DNA of 64,000 nucleotides from Glandiceps talaboti. Its lineage: Eukaryota > Hemichordata > Enteropneusta > Spengelidae. Shown here piece by piece: positions 1 through 15,200 of the stretch. The stretch is taken from NCBI RefSeq assembly GCF_964340395.1, contig NC_135550.1, forward strand, positions 30,646,676 through 30,710,675, read 5' to 3'. A program made the position numbers and the translations under genes. The notes below the pieces were generated by a model. The model saw nothing but the letters and a program-made list of their open reading frames with translations, made no database searches and was not told the origin of the DNA. How positions within the stretch are numbered: position 1 is the stretch's first letter; each line of letters opens with the position of its first letter.

Positions 1-91
1 TCACTGATGGGATCATCATGTCATGAACAATTAGTTTTTGACTTTAAGTTATTTACACACACACAGACAGACATACACCCTGCCATGCCTA

Positions 92-127
92 TAGCACAAC
101 TGAACTTAAAAAAGTTCAGTTGTGCTA
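92..127. repeat. Perfect 16-bp hairpin
   Basis: TAGCACAACTGAACTT (92-107), a four-base A loop (108-111), then its exact complement (112-127). It lies in the RRBP1 intron about 95 bases past the donor at 219. Confidence 0.9.
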
Positions 128-219
128 AACAAAATGGCTTCTGGATACACAATCCAACAGTTTCAAAACTCTGGTATGTAAATTTATGACTAAAGGAATA
201 AAACAAAAATAAAACTCAC

Positions 220-3200
220 TGTTGGGCAGCTTGTGCAATTTCAGCTCTCAGTCTGTTATTTTCATCAGTCAATTTCCTGTTGTTTTCAAGCTGACTTTGA
301 TCTACTGAACTTTGCATCTGTTTTACTTTATTCTGCATGGCTTGAGTCTCTGACAAGTGCATTTCATGGGTCTGCAAGGATACAAATTATAACATACTAC
401 TGTTATCATCTTGATTCATGTATAACTGGCCTATAAATGTAAGTAACTATTTACATGTAAAACATAGTAATGCTTTCTATGTCCAACAATGGCACTGAGC
501 TTTGGCAAGTTTCTCACTTTTTGACACTTATACTTCTACAATACTTATGAGAATGAATGTTCATATTTTTTGGGGGAAGAAAATCCCGAAAGTTTTGCTG
601 ATGTTCTGTTTTGTACACTGCAATGTTGACATCAGTGAAAAATTTGGGATACACTACCAAAATCATTTTTTTGACAGCGAGTAGAAATTTTCATTTGTCT
701 GTTATTCAACCGTCATGCAGTCTGGCAGTTGGGATGGTCTTTTTTTGCACCTTAAGGTATCATGTGACTAAAAGTTATCATTGACAACAAGGTATTATTG
801 TATGTTAATTCATAGTATACAACTTGTCCAGCAGATTTCTTCAAAAATGTTAGTTTCAAAATATACCACTGATGAAAGCCAACTTGGATTCTTTCATTGA
901 ATATTCATGGCTAGAACTATAGTATCCCTTTTGTTAAACTCACAATTTCCAAGTACCACATACGCAAACACAGAAACTCTTTAGTACACTGAAAGCACAT
1001 TAAGAATGCAAAGCGTAGTGTTGAGGTACATGGGTACTTCATACATGTGGCATTACAGTCTACCAACACGTGTCATTAAGTAGCTGTATCTACGTCACAA
1101 AAAATTTGTCTTTACATTTTTTTTCATTGAAGTGAATTGAATTGATGCCGACTTCAATATTTACACAAATGCATGGCCAAACACAGGAATTCCTGACTAT
1201 CAACAGTTCTGGAATTTCAGAATCTGTTACACCTTTAACCAAGAAACAGCCAAAGAACTTTTCTTTCAAGCACTTCCTTACAAAACATCATACACAAAAT
1301 GTTGGTATGTATGAGTACATAAAGAATACCAGTCAATTATCAATGCATTAGAATCAACATCACAATTACTACAACTTCAACACTTTACAACGTGCACACA
1401 GCCAAAGTATCATACAAATTTCCTGCACCAATACAAACAGGTCACATTCCTTAGGACATTACCAAAATAATGACCCAAGTCTCACCTGTTGCATTCTAGC
1501 CTGTAGTGCCTGGTAATCTCTGGATTGGCCAGCAATCTTGTCTCTGTACTTGGTCTCTTGCTGAGAATACCTAGATTTCTCCAACAACATCTCTTGCTTG
1601 AGATCCTTTACCTTTGAAGATGCTGCCTGGGCTCGTTGCATTTCTGATCAAGAAAATGATGCAACATGAAATGTTCAATGTATAAGGAAATTGAAAATAA
1701 AATGTGAAAAGCTAATACAATCTTACTTTTGCTTTTTTGTACCCCGTGGTGAAAAATAAAGTATGCCTTATTAATAATTTACAAAGTAAACACAAAGTAC
1801 TGAGAGGGCAATTGAAAACATAAAGAGGAAACGGTATGACTCTCAACCTTGGAAGTCTTGTAGAGGACACAACACAGCATGAGCATGAGCATGATGCTCA
1901 CCTTTGGAAGTCTTGTAGGGGACACGGCATGGGCATGACTCTCAACCTTGGAAGTCATGTTGTAGCACTATTGATATGTATGTTACTATTGCTAAAACTT
2001 TACATGTGTCTAAGTAAATTGATATCACTGGATGTTTTCTTTCCAATACCCCAATACAACAAGGGTGACAAAGTCTGTTTATATACCTTCCTGCAAGGCT
2101 TGTTCCTTCTCTTGCAACTGCTTCTTCATGGCTGCTACAGGGTCTGGTTTCTGAGATGCCTATTAACACAAGATATACAAGTAATGTTGTGAGTTTACAT
2201 TTTGTACAAAATGCCCATAACTAACAACTAATGCAATACCATAACAACAACAATAACAATAACAACAGTGATTCTTAAAACTAAACACAGATTTTTCATG
2301 TTATAATATCGTCCAGGACTCCGTTCCTGTGGGGAGTTCCCTGACTTAGAGCGAACTCTGTATATCTAACATGTATGTTATTGATGTCTACATTGACAAA
2401 TTCTGGTCATGAAATATACAAGTTTACATCTAGTACAAAGCGTAAATAACAAATAATGCAATACTATCACAACATATGTTCAGTTGCATGAAAGCTTACT
2501 AATAGCTAACATACATTTCAATGGTGTAAAGTTCAACTTTGATAAATGATGAGCATGACAGGAATTTGTTCACACTTTTTTCACACACTTAGTACATCAA
2601 AGTGAGAACTGTACTACCTGCCAGTATTGAACATATAAATCTTAATACTCAGACTAAACACACTGCATTTGATGAATTCTTTCAACCTGAAAGGTTGAAA
2701 GGAGGTCAAACCACTACATCATGGAACAAAGTAAGAATGTGTTGGTAAAGTAATGTTAAGAGTGGACCCCAAGGAATCTTTAGCTTCAACCTTCAAGCAT
2801 AACATTGAAGAAGAAGCAGGTTGTACATATAGAGCATCTACATGAATTACACTGAATTATAAGAATAATGCAATTTTTAATATGGTACGGTACAAATCTA
2901 TCAATTTTTACAGATACCTGTCAACATGAAAATCCAGTAGACATGAGTGTTATGCACACATGACAAGAAAATGACTAAACACAGCTGGTAGATTCAATGA
3001 GATCTTTTGAAGTGAACATGGTCACTCACTCTCAAGACTTCAAGGTCTCATACCTATATGCATTTGCCAATAACACTGCTAGAAGCATATAGTGAAGTAT
3101 TTACCTTGGTCCATTCTCCAGAACTTGCACCTCCGCTTTGCTTGTTCAATAAGATATCAATCAATTGCTGTATCTCAGCATCAGTCAACGAAGCATTCTT

Positions 3201-3229
3201 CAGTGATGACACTAAACGATCTCCATCAA
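220..3229 (-). CDS. RRBP1: RRBP1 coiled-coil exons (four exons)
   Basis: Exon 3105-3229 ([20 protein letters not shown]) matches the RRBP1/kinectin segment where a small helical EF-hand-like stretch precedes the coiled coil. Exon 2087-2159 gives [20 protein letters not shown]. Exon 1486-1643 ([20 protein letters not shown]) and exon 220-371 (ending [11 protein letters not shown]) are heptad-rich, with high Glu, Gln and Lys. Phases run 1-0-1-0-2 from exon 1 on, so the joins are unambiguous. Confidence 0.85.
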
Positions 3230-6200
3230 CTGAAATCAAATGGATATACATGTATCACAATTAGAGGTACTTCTTGAAATTTATAACATCAAAATGGTCA
3301 AAAGCTCAGAACCATGTCTTCTGAAAACACTGGGTCTTTTCAAATTCAAGACCAAAGTATACAGACTCCAAGCTAGTGTCTGTCTGTCTGTCTGTATGTA
3401 TGTATGTATGTATGTATACAGTATGTATGTATGTATGTATGTATGTATGTATGAATGTGGACCTCTGATGTATCGTTGAAGTTGTAAGGTAGATATCTCT
3501 GATAATTGATAAGGTATCCATGTTAGAAAAAAGAGAGCAATTAATGTATATGAAGATTACTTTCAGGAACAAGAACACCTTAAACTTCACATAGTTGACA
3601 TCAAATACTCATACTGGGAACTTGAACCTTGTGAAACATTATACTGAGACTTGTATGGGAAATTACCAAGACTATAGATGTACAGAACGCTTCAGATTTC
3701 ACTTCAAGTAGTCTTAGCTCACAGGACTGAATCAACATTGGTATATCATTTCAAGTGTGCAAGATGCTCATAACAGCCAAAATGGTCCAAAAACTAGTGA
3801 AGCAGGGTTTCCCCCATTATCATTAAAATTGAAAGTTCTCCCAAGTCTTATATGCAAGACAGATGACATATGATAGTTTACAAATGTAAAGATGGTGATA
3901 TTTCATTCTCCTGTTACTCATTACATGTAAAGATTTTTGTTCAGTTGTTCTCATCAGTCACCTCTACATTTGACAATAACATTGGTTATAGGAATTACTT
4001 TGAGGAGGGCTACCCACTTGTAACTGATATAAACATATCAAATTAGAAGACAATAACACTATCAGTATCATTTTAATAGTTCCAATCAACAGTTCAAGAA
4101 ATAATTGAACCACACAATTAAAACTACTAGTAGTTTTCTATCAACAAGGCTCATATTATTGGTGAATTTTGCTTTACTCATATTACTGTAGTACATGAAA
4201 GAAACTACTATGTAAATTGACATAGGTTGTATGCCTTCAAAATGCCTGTCTGGCCTAATTTTAAGCTGAGAATGGTGTCATATTTACTGTAAACCTCTCA
4301 AGTATGTGGAACAGTAAACAGTAGACATGTGGTATCATATGTTTACAGAAACTTTTACATTTCCCTGGGAACACATGCTTTGCAAGTAACCAAACAAAAT
4401 AACATGCTTGTTGCAACTAGGTTATTTTGAACCTCACAAGAAGTTCTTTCACAGTATACATTTGATATATCACTACAGCAGACTTACAGTATCAATAGAC
4501 ACAGAATATCTTTGTTTTGTAGATTTCAGTGTACAGGAGACATAACAGATTAGATTATACACTAGCTGTCTACTACATGGTAACTTTAGAATCTACACTC
4601 AATATCTGGTAACTTGTCTTACTGTTATTTCCACCTCTCCATAAAACCCTCGGGCTTAGAAACCCTATCTACATCCATGTTTTGTACTGCTTTTAAGCTT
4701 TACTTTAACAAAGTCCATCAACTGTTCACCAGGATATCCCAAGTTTTCTTGAACTCTTACTTCATTGTAATTTGAGCACAAGACAAGTGTCAAATTGTAT
4801 ACATAAGTAATACTTGTATTCTCATTATGACAATCAGATCAAGACCTACTTTCATTTAGTTACATGCTGTATATTTGTGATATAAAATAAATTTTATTGT
4901 TTATTTCTTGATGATGGAATATTTGTTGTGCTCTCACTTTCCCTGACAAAATTAATGGCATAGTATTGCAGTGTGGGTGTCCTCTAAGGAAATTGGTGAC
5001 ATGTTGCTTCCATTTATCACAACTCTAAAATAGTTATCAATACATGTAACTCTACCTTACATAATTACCTGACAGCAGCCACAAACCACAAATTATCATT
5101 TCTAATACCTACGTGTAATACACACAGTTGAAATGTGAAATGTTGAGATGTTTTGGTAGAATAACTTCTTCTATCAGAAGAAATCATTTTAGATTCAATG
5201 ATCAGTGTAGAAAACATGACAAAACCTTGACAGGGTTAAGATGACATGAATAACAATAACACTAGTGCATTGCAGACAAATCTAATGGCATTCCAAGGAT
5301 ACATCTAAGGTCAACCTGAGTTCAGTGTGTATTACAGGAAATAGAGTTGTTTTCAAGGACACCAACAGACTAGACCTCAGACAAATACAGAGAGATAGCA
5401 GTAGGAATGCAATATGCTCTAATATTGTGTAAGAATAGCTTCATATGATAGGTTTCCTGTCATGTAAGCTAAACATGAATCCGTACATTATCATAGTGAT
5501 TACCCTAGTAGAGAAGGAGTGGAGTTATGGCTCAATGCTCTACTAAACTATTGTCATGCAAATATATATAGATTTCTGTTGGTGAAATCACAGGGTGGAG
5601 CAGGTTACCATTGCTTTGCATTTTCAGGAAAGCCTAGTCTTCGCGAAATAGTAATGATCACCTTTACTGGTCCAAATAAATTCAGAAATTTGTTATAAAA
5701 CAATATACACTTGCATGTAAATGGAGTCTCTTCTCTGTAACACTAACAGTTTTTTTAGTTATGGGGTGTAAAAGTAATTTTTTTACAACAAATATAGCTG
5801 CAATTCAGTGAAAATTGATGTCATTTAACAAATTGTCAGGTATCTGAGTCTGAAAGTATGTTATCTTTGTGGCAGATGTTGGACAAAGATACGTCTGTGC
5901 ACTGTTGGACAGACAAAATTCATTGTAACAACCCCACCTTTGGGCAGTACCAAAGTGGGGCTAGTAATAACTGAACATGTGAGCAAACCTGTAATAAAGT
6001 TATAAACATATCTTTCAACACATGTAATTACAACATGTGGTATCATGACCTGAATAACTTATAAGTTAGGTACAGTAACTTCTGCATGCCAACTTCTACT
6101 CTTCAAAATGAAATAACATGCATGTGTCTATTGAAATATAGGAATACCTTCTTAACCCTAATGTAAGCATCAGTTGCTATAGTTACAGAACATACCAGCA

Positions 6201-9200
6201 AACATGTGACTACTAAAACCCATACCTCATGAAATTCTTTGGGGAGGGGTACTTGGTGCTTGTTGATAACTCAGGTGTTTTCCCAAGACAATAAATACTC
6301 TTCAGTGCTGACTCTCAATATTCTGAACATTTCCATTACAAAGGCATGTACTATTACTATCAATATGTACATTTGCTTCTTTGGTGGGCAAATTACAGGG
6401 TTGTAAATTGCTTAGTCTAGGGAAAAGTCTGTTTGAACAGCTACTTGGTGGTAGATTGTAGTTTATGATAGCCTACTATCAAAGGGAATATCAAACTTCA
6501 CTCTACAATTACATGTAATCTGCCTGTTAAACTTTTGTATCATGCTATTTCAATTTAATACCTTCAAAGAAGACGAATCTAAATCTGAATAAACTCTTAC
6601 TTGTATTATTGAAGAGTGAACAGACAGGAAAAGTAGCTAATGAAAGTATTTCACAGCTACCATATGACCAAAATATGCAGACCATCCCATAAATAGAATT
6701 AGAACAGTTCTATATGTACTGCATGTCACAGATGTGTGTTTATGAATACAAAGTAAATATGGATGTCTTGTCCCTAGTTATTATTCAATAATCATCTACT
6801 TGTTACAATGTAATTGGTACTTGTGACATCAACAGTGACATAACCTACAGATAGCCAAGTCTCTGGCTAACATCTCTATTCATCTTGCACTTTAACTTAA
6901 CCATTTAGTTTGCAAGTAAAAATAGTAACAAGGACTGTGATCCCCAGACTTGTCATGTAAAAGCTTTACCTAACTTATCAGTCTACTATCTCTTCTTGTC
7001 GGAGTTCGAAGAAAAGACTGAACTGAATGCAAATGACTGAATCAAAGTCACAATGGTTGAAGTCTGGTCATTTAATGCAAATACACAGTGATATAAGCAT
7101 CACACCACCACATTGCAGAAACAATGAATGGACTTTAAACTTCATGGATGCACAAAATGACTCCAGTCTGTACCAGTATGCCTTCTATGTGAATTGATCA
7201 ACTAACAGCACTCCAAGGTTTAAATTTATGTGAATGAACTACAGGGTAAAAAGGACTGAAAATAATTGGATTAGCATAGGCTAGTCTTGTGATTACGCAT
7301 ACTAATCAGACTGAATTTTGACAGAACGTTCACAAACATACAACACTATGCATAATTTGACTTTTAAAAATTAGGACTTCTGTCCATATCACAGGTTCCA
7401 GGGGCCTGGGCAAAGGTTAGATATTGGTATTAACATACAATATGAGTGGAAAACTCTATAAATCAATGGTGAGAAAATAAATCTTTGACTTATTGTTTCC
7501 ATGTACTAAGTTTAGCTATCATTCCTTGTTGCATATATTTAGCAATACTGTTTCGTGTAATAGTGTTGGATGAATATATATATAGTTGTACATAAATGTG
7601 AATGATTTTTTACGTTCAAAATATGTGACCTAATTAATTTCCTATAGTATGTGTCATGTGTTAGGTGTTTAGGTATTCATTCATACGAGGAATTAACACA
7701 TGCCATAGTAATGTATTGAGTTAGAGATAAAATGTACATAATTATGTATTGTATGAAAATATATTGTATTAAAAATATGTTTTCATAAATAAAAATAATA
7801 CATTTACAACATGCAATTTATTTCCATCAATTATCCATTTCGTATGAAAGACAATGATATATGTATATTATGAATTCATAATTAGATTTTGTGTAATTAG
7901 TAACAATTCAATGAAATATATTATACAATGACAAGCACTGCTAAAATATTTCAGTTTTAATACATATCTTAATCGGAAGGGCTAATGCAATGTATTTAAT
8001 TCAGTAACATTGTCAACCTTTTGAGCAGTTGACCAGGTATGAATTCTATTACAACAGATTTTGTATATGGGCCATTAGATAAATTTACCCAGCATTCAGA
8101 ACTGATGCCACATGTTGTTTATTCAGTCTATTTGTTTTGTTGCACCACTACAGGTGATGCAAAGATATTTCCTATCTATGCAACTTAAAACAGCTGTTTA
8201 CAGTCAATAAATTCGAAAACCAATAATGTATACTTGGCAACTATTGGTAGGCTTGTATCACTCTGACAAACCATGTTGGAATTGTACACAAAAATACCAC
8301 TGATGCATAATTTACATGTTTCTATATGCAAACAGACAGTCTGTATCACTTCCCATATACCACTATAATTTATATCTTATCAAATTTCATAAATTCCATT
8401 TTACTATTTTGGGGTTTAAATATTTATTCAACATTTTATTTGGTGCCAGTATTTCATATATATTGGTCTTAATATATGATTTATTCATTCAGTCATATCT
8501 ACAAAAAACTAACCTGATTTATTTTTTCCTATTTCAGTTTGTGACAGCATTCTCTACAGGATGCCTTTCTCACTGCAGTGCTAATTAGTGAAAACCATTG
8601 CTTTTACTTACTTTGCGCTTTACCAGACCACATACACAAATTCCATTATCTTTCTGAATTAAATGTAACATGCTGAACACCATAGCAGACAACTGTATAA
8701 CACAGAAATCTAGCAAACTATGTCATATCTGAAGTGAAATTGTACCTCATTTTAAAATAAAGGATAAAACTGAAAGTAATAAAATCATGATGCCCCATCA
8801 ACTCAACCCATAAGCTACTCCTACTGCTTCTGAAACTTTTATAACTGTATAAAAATTTACAGCTTCCCTTGGTATGATTGATCATTATTTGTATCACGTG
8901 TTTTCAGAGTACATCAGATCTACAAACTCCCAAACTGAGGCATAATGACACCATGACACAGATGATGGAAAGGATGTATGGATTGAAGACGCAAGAGACA
9001 AGATAGTAGGCACCAAGTCAAACTCTGTTGGCCTCAATCATCTCAGCTGTCTATTCACTGTCCCATCTGGCTAGTAAATATTGTAGTCACATCTTGTTAT
9101 TTCCCCTCCCATAGTGCATTATAAATGAATGCATGGCTTACTGTTAATTATCAGCTATTCAAAGGACCTAGCCTACAAGGACATAATTACTCTCTCTATG

Positions 9201-12200
9201 CCAACATATGCATGTAATGTATCATGCAAGCAATTAAAAAGAACAACAGCTTGAATGTTACCTTAGCCCTTTCATCCAATAACTGTACCCTGTCAAATTA
9301 CATACAGCCAAAGTTCACCAAGCAATACACCAAGGACATTCTCAACATTACTGGATAGAAGGTAGCAACTTGCAAATGTAATAAATTGATATTAATAAAT
9401 TTCATAGACTTTTTGTATGCAAAAATGATGAACAATTCAACATAAATCTATTGATATCACAAATTAATCATAGAGAAAATACATCTCAAAATAAACCACA
9501 CTGTTCAATTTATCGATCTGTAAATATTGAAACTCTTCTGAAATCATTATCTACAAGTCATTAGTTGATTTGAGGAATTGACATTCCTAATACACAACAT
9601 TAGAGTTATAAATCTTGTCTAATATCATCTGTAACTCAGATGGAGGCGAGATTATCAGTCATTCATGTGTGGCATGGACACTCACACGATACCAAGATAA
9701 ATCGTCGCCCTTTGACCTTTGCATTGGGTATTTCATCAATTTCATGGTATAGGATCACTGCAACTGACATGTATGTCAGACACAATGAAATGATATAACA
9801 TTCAGATGTAGCAGACCCTGATAGTTGTACTAAAGAACAATGTAACTAAGTCACAGCTCTGACTGCCTACTTATACTATAGTCCAAACAGTCCAGCTTAC
9901 TGAAGTACAAAGAATATGTTCTACTTGTTGAGGTTTGCCATTTTTAGAGAGATTACTTTGTGTTTCAAATCAAAGCCAGATGAGATCTTTGGGTGTACCT
10001 AAAAAAGCTACCCCGACAAGTTCTCTATAACCTACGTGAACCCATTTGCGCTCACAAACTCACATAATGCTGGGTGCAAAAGGTCAGCTGTATCTTACAG
10101 TAATATTACCATACTGTTGAAAGTCTGTGATCATTCACAGAATCTGCTGCAGTTCATTGCTTTATCTCCTACAAAGTTACAGCACAGAACTACAGAAGTG
10201 TTCAAACTTTTACTGTGGTTCATATCTCACCACTTGGAATGTTTAGGTCGACCTTAAGAGTTTTCTAACTTACATTAAAATGTTAGGACAACATGTAATA
10301 CTACATTTGATCACAACATGTAATACTACATTTGATCTCAAGCATTTACGAGTTCTCATATTTGTGCGATTGGTTTACTTCATTAAGTGATACCATTTCA
10401 TGTTATAGAAGGGATATCTCTTGCAGCACTACTCAAAGTTTATGCAAGCTAACAATTTGCCATGTATATATCCACAGAGGAACACTTCCCATTCTGCTCA
10501 TGGGAACTGCTCGACATTTTTGTGTTCAGTACATACACACATCATATTGTTTGATGCAAGGGCTGTGCAGTTGTTGTCATTAAATGGCCTTTATATGTCT
10601 ACTTCAGTCATTCAGGTTAACTACACTTTAGAATTCATCAAACCTGAATAACTAGAGTTAAATTACAGGATACGCAAACAGTCATACCTAGAAGCAAGCT
10701 GGTTTTCCTAGAATTCATAACCATTCCATATACTTTTCCCAGCTGTGTTTGACAAAAATAAAACTGCATACACATTAACCCTTTCACCACCAATTCCCGC
10801 TATTGCGGGAACGCTCTAGGGCGCCCACCAATTCCCGCTATTGCGGGAACGCCAAAGTTCATTCACCTACCTCGCCGTTATGCCGTTTAACGGCAGCTAT
10901 TGCTGCAAAAATTGCTGCCATAACTAGTTCCACACATGCGTATTAGCCTTGTTTATCTACACAGCCATTTTGAAAGCATGACAGTGAACGGTATCTCGAG
11001 TACGATCCAAATGACGAGCGATCGTAATTTTTTGTGCGTTTTTCGCTCACGAAATCGAATTTCAACATGGCGGAAGTAATTAACGGCTCTCATAACATGG
11101 CCTACGATATAAATTATGTCACTATCTTTGGATATTTCGACAGAATTTGACTTGAAATACATCGTTGAATACAAGTGTTTAGCTATGGGAACACATTGTA
11201 CTTGTATGTAAGCATCAAATTCCCGCTAAGGCCGTGTGAGCTGCCGACGGCAGTTTACGGTTGAATTTTTGAATGTCGTTCAAATTTACGCAATCTTGTG
11301 ACCGTGCCGACGCCCATGCTAACGTTCTGGGGGTAATTTTGGGCTATATAGTGGATTATTTTGGTTTTATTTCTTTTTGTTACGGCTCAATAATGACTTG
11401 TATTTGTATTAGCTCAGTGTGTAGAGGTCAGTGGAGGGAAACTTACTCGTGATATGGGCGATTTTCCGATCGGATTTTTTGCGCGAGTTTTTCAATGTAA
11501 AATTCAAATTTCAACATCGCTGAGGCAAAATCTGTCTCCCCTAACATCGTTTGCAATGTAAATAAAGGTGCTGTTCGTAGAAATTTCCACTCAATTTTGA
11601 CTATGAATACGATGTTTTATACAAGAAGATGGCTGCGTGAACTCGATGCAGTATATGGAAGGATCAGATTATCGCAACGTAACTTCAAAGTCCCGACTGC
11701 AGATTTGCCTTTGTGGGTAAACATGTCGGCGAAAAGCGTCACGTTGGCGTCCCGATTCGGACTCGTAAACTACCAACTTGGGGGCATTTTTTACTGATTT
11801 TGAGGATAAATTTGGTGATAATTTTTTGTTGTTCTGTCAAATAATGATATATAATTACACAAACTGATTTTTCTGAAGGTATTGGGGCGACGACTTCAGA
11901 TATTTTTGTCCCTTTGATTGCCGGTGTGGGGCTGACTATTGCGTCGTAATCGGATTAGTGAGCCGTTAATTATTTTCGTTCAAATTTATTACGACTAAAA
12001 ATAACATTTTCTGACAAATTTTCGCCGATTTTGACCATTTAACCAGTATACAGAAGTTTTGTAGGAACATAAATGTTGGTAATTTGAATTTTGTTTGTAA
12101 TATAAATATTTTGTTTATTTGTGATATGTCAATAAATAAACAACCTATGCTTGTTTTATTAATATTTTATTACATTAATCCATATTTCGGTTATGTGTGT

Positions 12201-15200
12201 GATATTTGAATTTATGTATTTGCTACTATGATGTAGAAAATTTATTTTCCATTCAAATGATACCTTATTTTTAAAAAATAAGCAACTCTAAGTATTTTTA
12301 TATCAGTTTGATTACACCACACTCACTCTCACATTATGTTAGTGAGGGGGCTGGTGGACAACACACAATCCCATGAGGCCATTGGTGGTGAAAGGGTTAA
12401 ATACCCATCACAAACTCGGCTAATAACAGCATGTTCCTGAAGTGAATATAGATTAAGGACTACAGTGAAATTATATCATGATATCCAGATCTAAATGTCA
12501 AACTGTTGGCTACAAAACACACAATTATAATACCTTTCAGATATCTCACAATACCATTGAAATCCCTTCTATTTGTCAATGACTAACAAAACTAAATCCA
12601 GATCTACACATTTAGCTTGTGACTTGATTCAAATTTTTTGTTTGGTACCATCACTTTCCATGTGGCGATATCAGAATAGACACATTTGTCATAGTCTTTG
12701 AATATATATGTTGGTGGCTGACAAACAGGATCATGTTATTTCTGTACATGTGTGTAGTCATAAAACATTTTAGGTGTGCAAAGCACTGTGGACAAATTCC
12801 ATTCTTGATTTTATTTAACCAGTGGTATGTTCCTAGTACCATAAAGTACATTACACTTAACAACTCTAAATTTCCATTTCAGACCCAGACTGGATTGAAA
12901 GCAATATGAATATCTGTATACAACCATACATATGCTTCTACAACTGAGTACTTGTATTTTTACTACCACTTTCCAGTAATAGTTAATAGTAGAGATGGAC
13001 ACGTCACACTGTGTACTTTTAAAATAGGTTTCTCATCTATTCAATTCCAACTTTGGAGGGAAATTGCCGTAAACATTTTTGGGAGAAATTCTGCAGATGT
13101 CACCTACTCGTCGCCTTAGAAAGACAAATTGCTTTATTTCAAATTCAATGAATTAAAAAATGAAGTACCGCTACTGTAAAAATTATAGCATGTCTGCATT
13201 ACTGACATGGAAATTGGAGTGACTGAAAAATTAATATTTTGAGAATTGATGTTACATAAAATGCATACGGTGACACATATATGATATAGATAATTTTGAC
13301 TCATCAATTGAGGTCTTAAATATTCATCTTTTGTTCATTGAGGTATTTATATGTATTTCCTGTCTCTTCTGACTGTGACCACTTCAATAACATTGAAAAC
13401 ATTTAATACAAGTAATTCAGTTCTACCTTAATTTTCAGCTAACTACTAGGTCTCCTTTACCTGCATCACAATAATCCCTGGCAGTGTGCCCTCTAATGAT
13501 AGCCAAATTTTCTTGTTGTGGGTGAGTAAGATAGATAGAAACTGGCATTTCTTGTGAGTCACCACATTGTAAGAGACAGGGGAACACCAAATTTTGGTGC
13601 GTCACTAGAAACTGTGTGTGCCAGTGGCACGTCAAATTGGCTTAGAGGGCACACTGATCCCTGGGTTTCTTAACCCCTCTCAGAATCTCCCTTCATGTAC
13701 TTAAACTTTCAATGGAAGTAAAATTTGTGCCTATTTTCACTGCAGACAAGGTTTGAAATTGCAGGATTACATCCTACAAGCATTATCAAGACAGTGCTCT
13801 TTCTTTCTATTTCTGAATACATACAAAAGACTATCCTTGTCCACTAATGTAACCATTTGTGTTTGACTACCAGTTTTAAACTAACAAATGTGAGCAAATG
13901 GCTTTTACAGTATGCCTTTTCTTCATGAGGTCTGACTGACTGACTTTTCTTTTCTTATTGACCAGTTGAAAGTTCAAAATACACTGTAGACTGTCAGTTA
14001 AAACTGTCACTCAAACAACACGCTATCCTCTGTCTAGTTCACAGATTAGGTTAAGCATGGATGTATTAGTGAGAAGGATATCGCACGTTCCTTTGACGTA
14101 TTGTTTCCGTGATCCTTGCCGACGTTAATACTTCCGGGGATTTGGCAGGCTTTCCGTAACAAGATTAACGTGATAACTTATTCATAGGAGCTCATCGGGT
14201 TATCATCGGCAATTTCCGTCATTCTTCCGTACGTAAATGGCGTTCAAAATGGCATACACACACAGTCGCTTGTAAACTGTTATTCCTTTCCTAAATGGTT
14301 AATGGTTTTATTCTTGTCTATGACGGTCCTAATACAGAACAATGACGTTATTATAGGGATTGGTGATGATATTATAAAATCGGTAGCGTTGTCAAGTACG
14401 TGTTGTGTGTACTGTACAGTGTATGTATGACATCGCTACCGATTTTATAAGAATATAGCCAACCCCTATATAATAACGTCATTGTTCTGTATTAGGACCG
14501 TCATAGACAAGAATAAAACCATTAACCATTTAGGAAAGGAATAACAGTTTACAAGCGACTGTGTACATACACGAAGATGCTGATATAATATCGAGCAAGA
14601 GTTCATGTAGGATGACTCCTGTGGCGGTCCTGAGACGATGGATGTGATTGCATGCGACAGTCCAACGTGTGGTATCATCTGGTATCAGACTTGACGGCGC
14701 GGCTGACGCTATTCCTGAACTGCTGAAGGCGATTGGTTCTGTCGAATTTGTGCAGGTACATTACCAGTTCATTTGTTGTTGTTTTTTGTCGATACATTCA
14801 TGTTATGCCATTTAGTATTTTAGTTGCATTACACCGATATTTGAATATATATTGATAGTTCAATTTCTGTTTCAATTCTCATCATGGAGGAACAGGAAAT
14901 TACATGTACAACTCATGTAGAACATGAAGTACTGAAGGTAAAAAAAACCGGCCCAATATTTGAATGCATTTTTTATTGTTTTAGATCATGGAATGTAAAT
15001 GCCTGTGACATTGTGAGCATATGCAATTAAAGTATTATATCGCTTACTTTATATATATTGTTATGAAGACAAACTTGTATATTTATTATCAATTGGAATG
15101 TATACAAAAAGAAACATAATGTGAAAAATAAATGGATCTCATATTTGTGTTTCGTTCTAGTTGCAGTCAGAGTTCGAGAAGGAAGTCAAGCCAGTTCTGG

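Larger units (their letters stand above)
3230..10774 (-). other. RRBP1 large intron, distal part
   Basis: No coding exon, RNA gene or clear transposon was recognised in 7.5 kb of AT-rich sequence apart from the microsatellite at 3377 and a 25-bp tandem duplication at 10288-10337. The phase of the flanking exons (1 to 1) needs no exon in between. Confidence 0.6.

Noticed and set aside
3240-3590. Open frames on both strands rich in Tyr/Val/Cys/Met or His/Thr/Tyr/Ile
   Set aside because: Translation of the GTAT/GTCT microsatellite.
13435-13635. 66-codon minus-strand frame
   Set aside because: Lies almost wholly in the hAT-type MITE.
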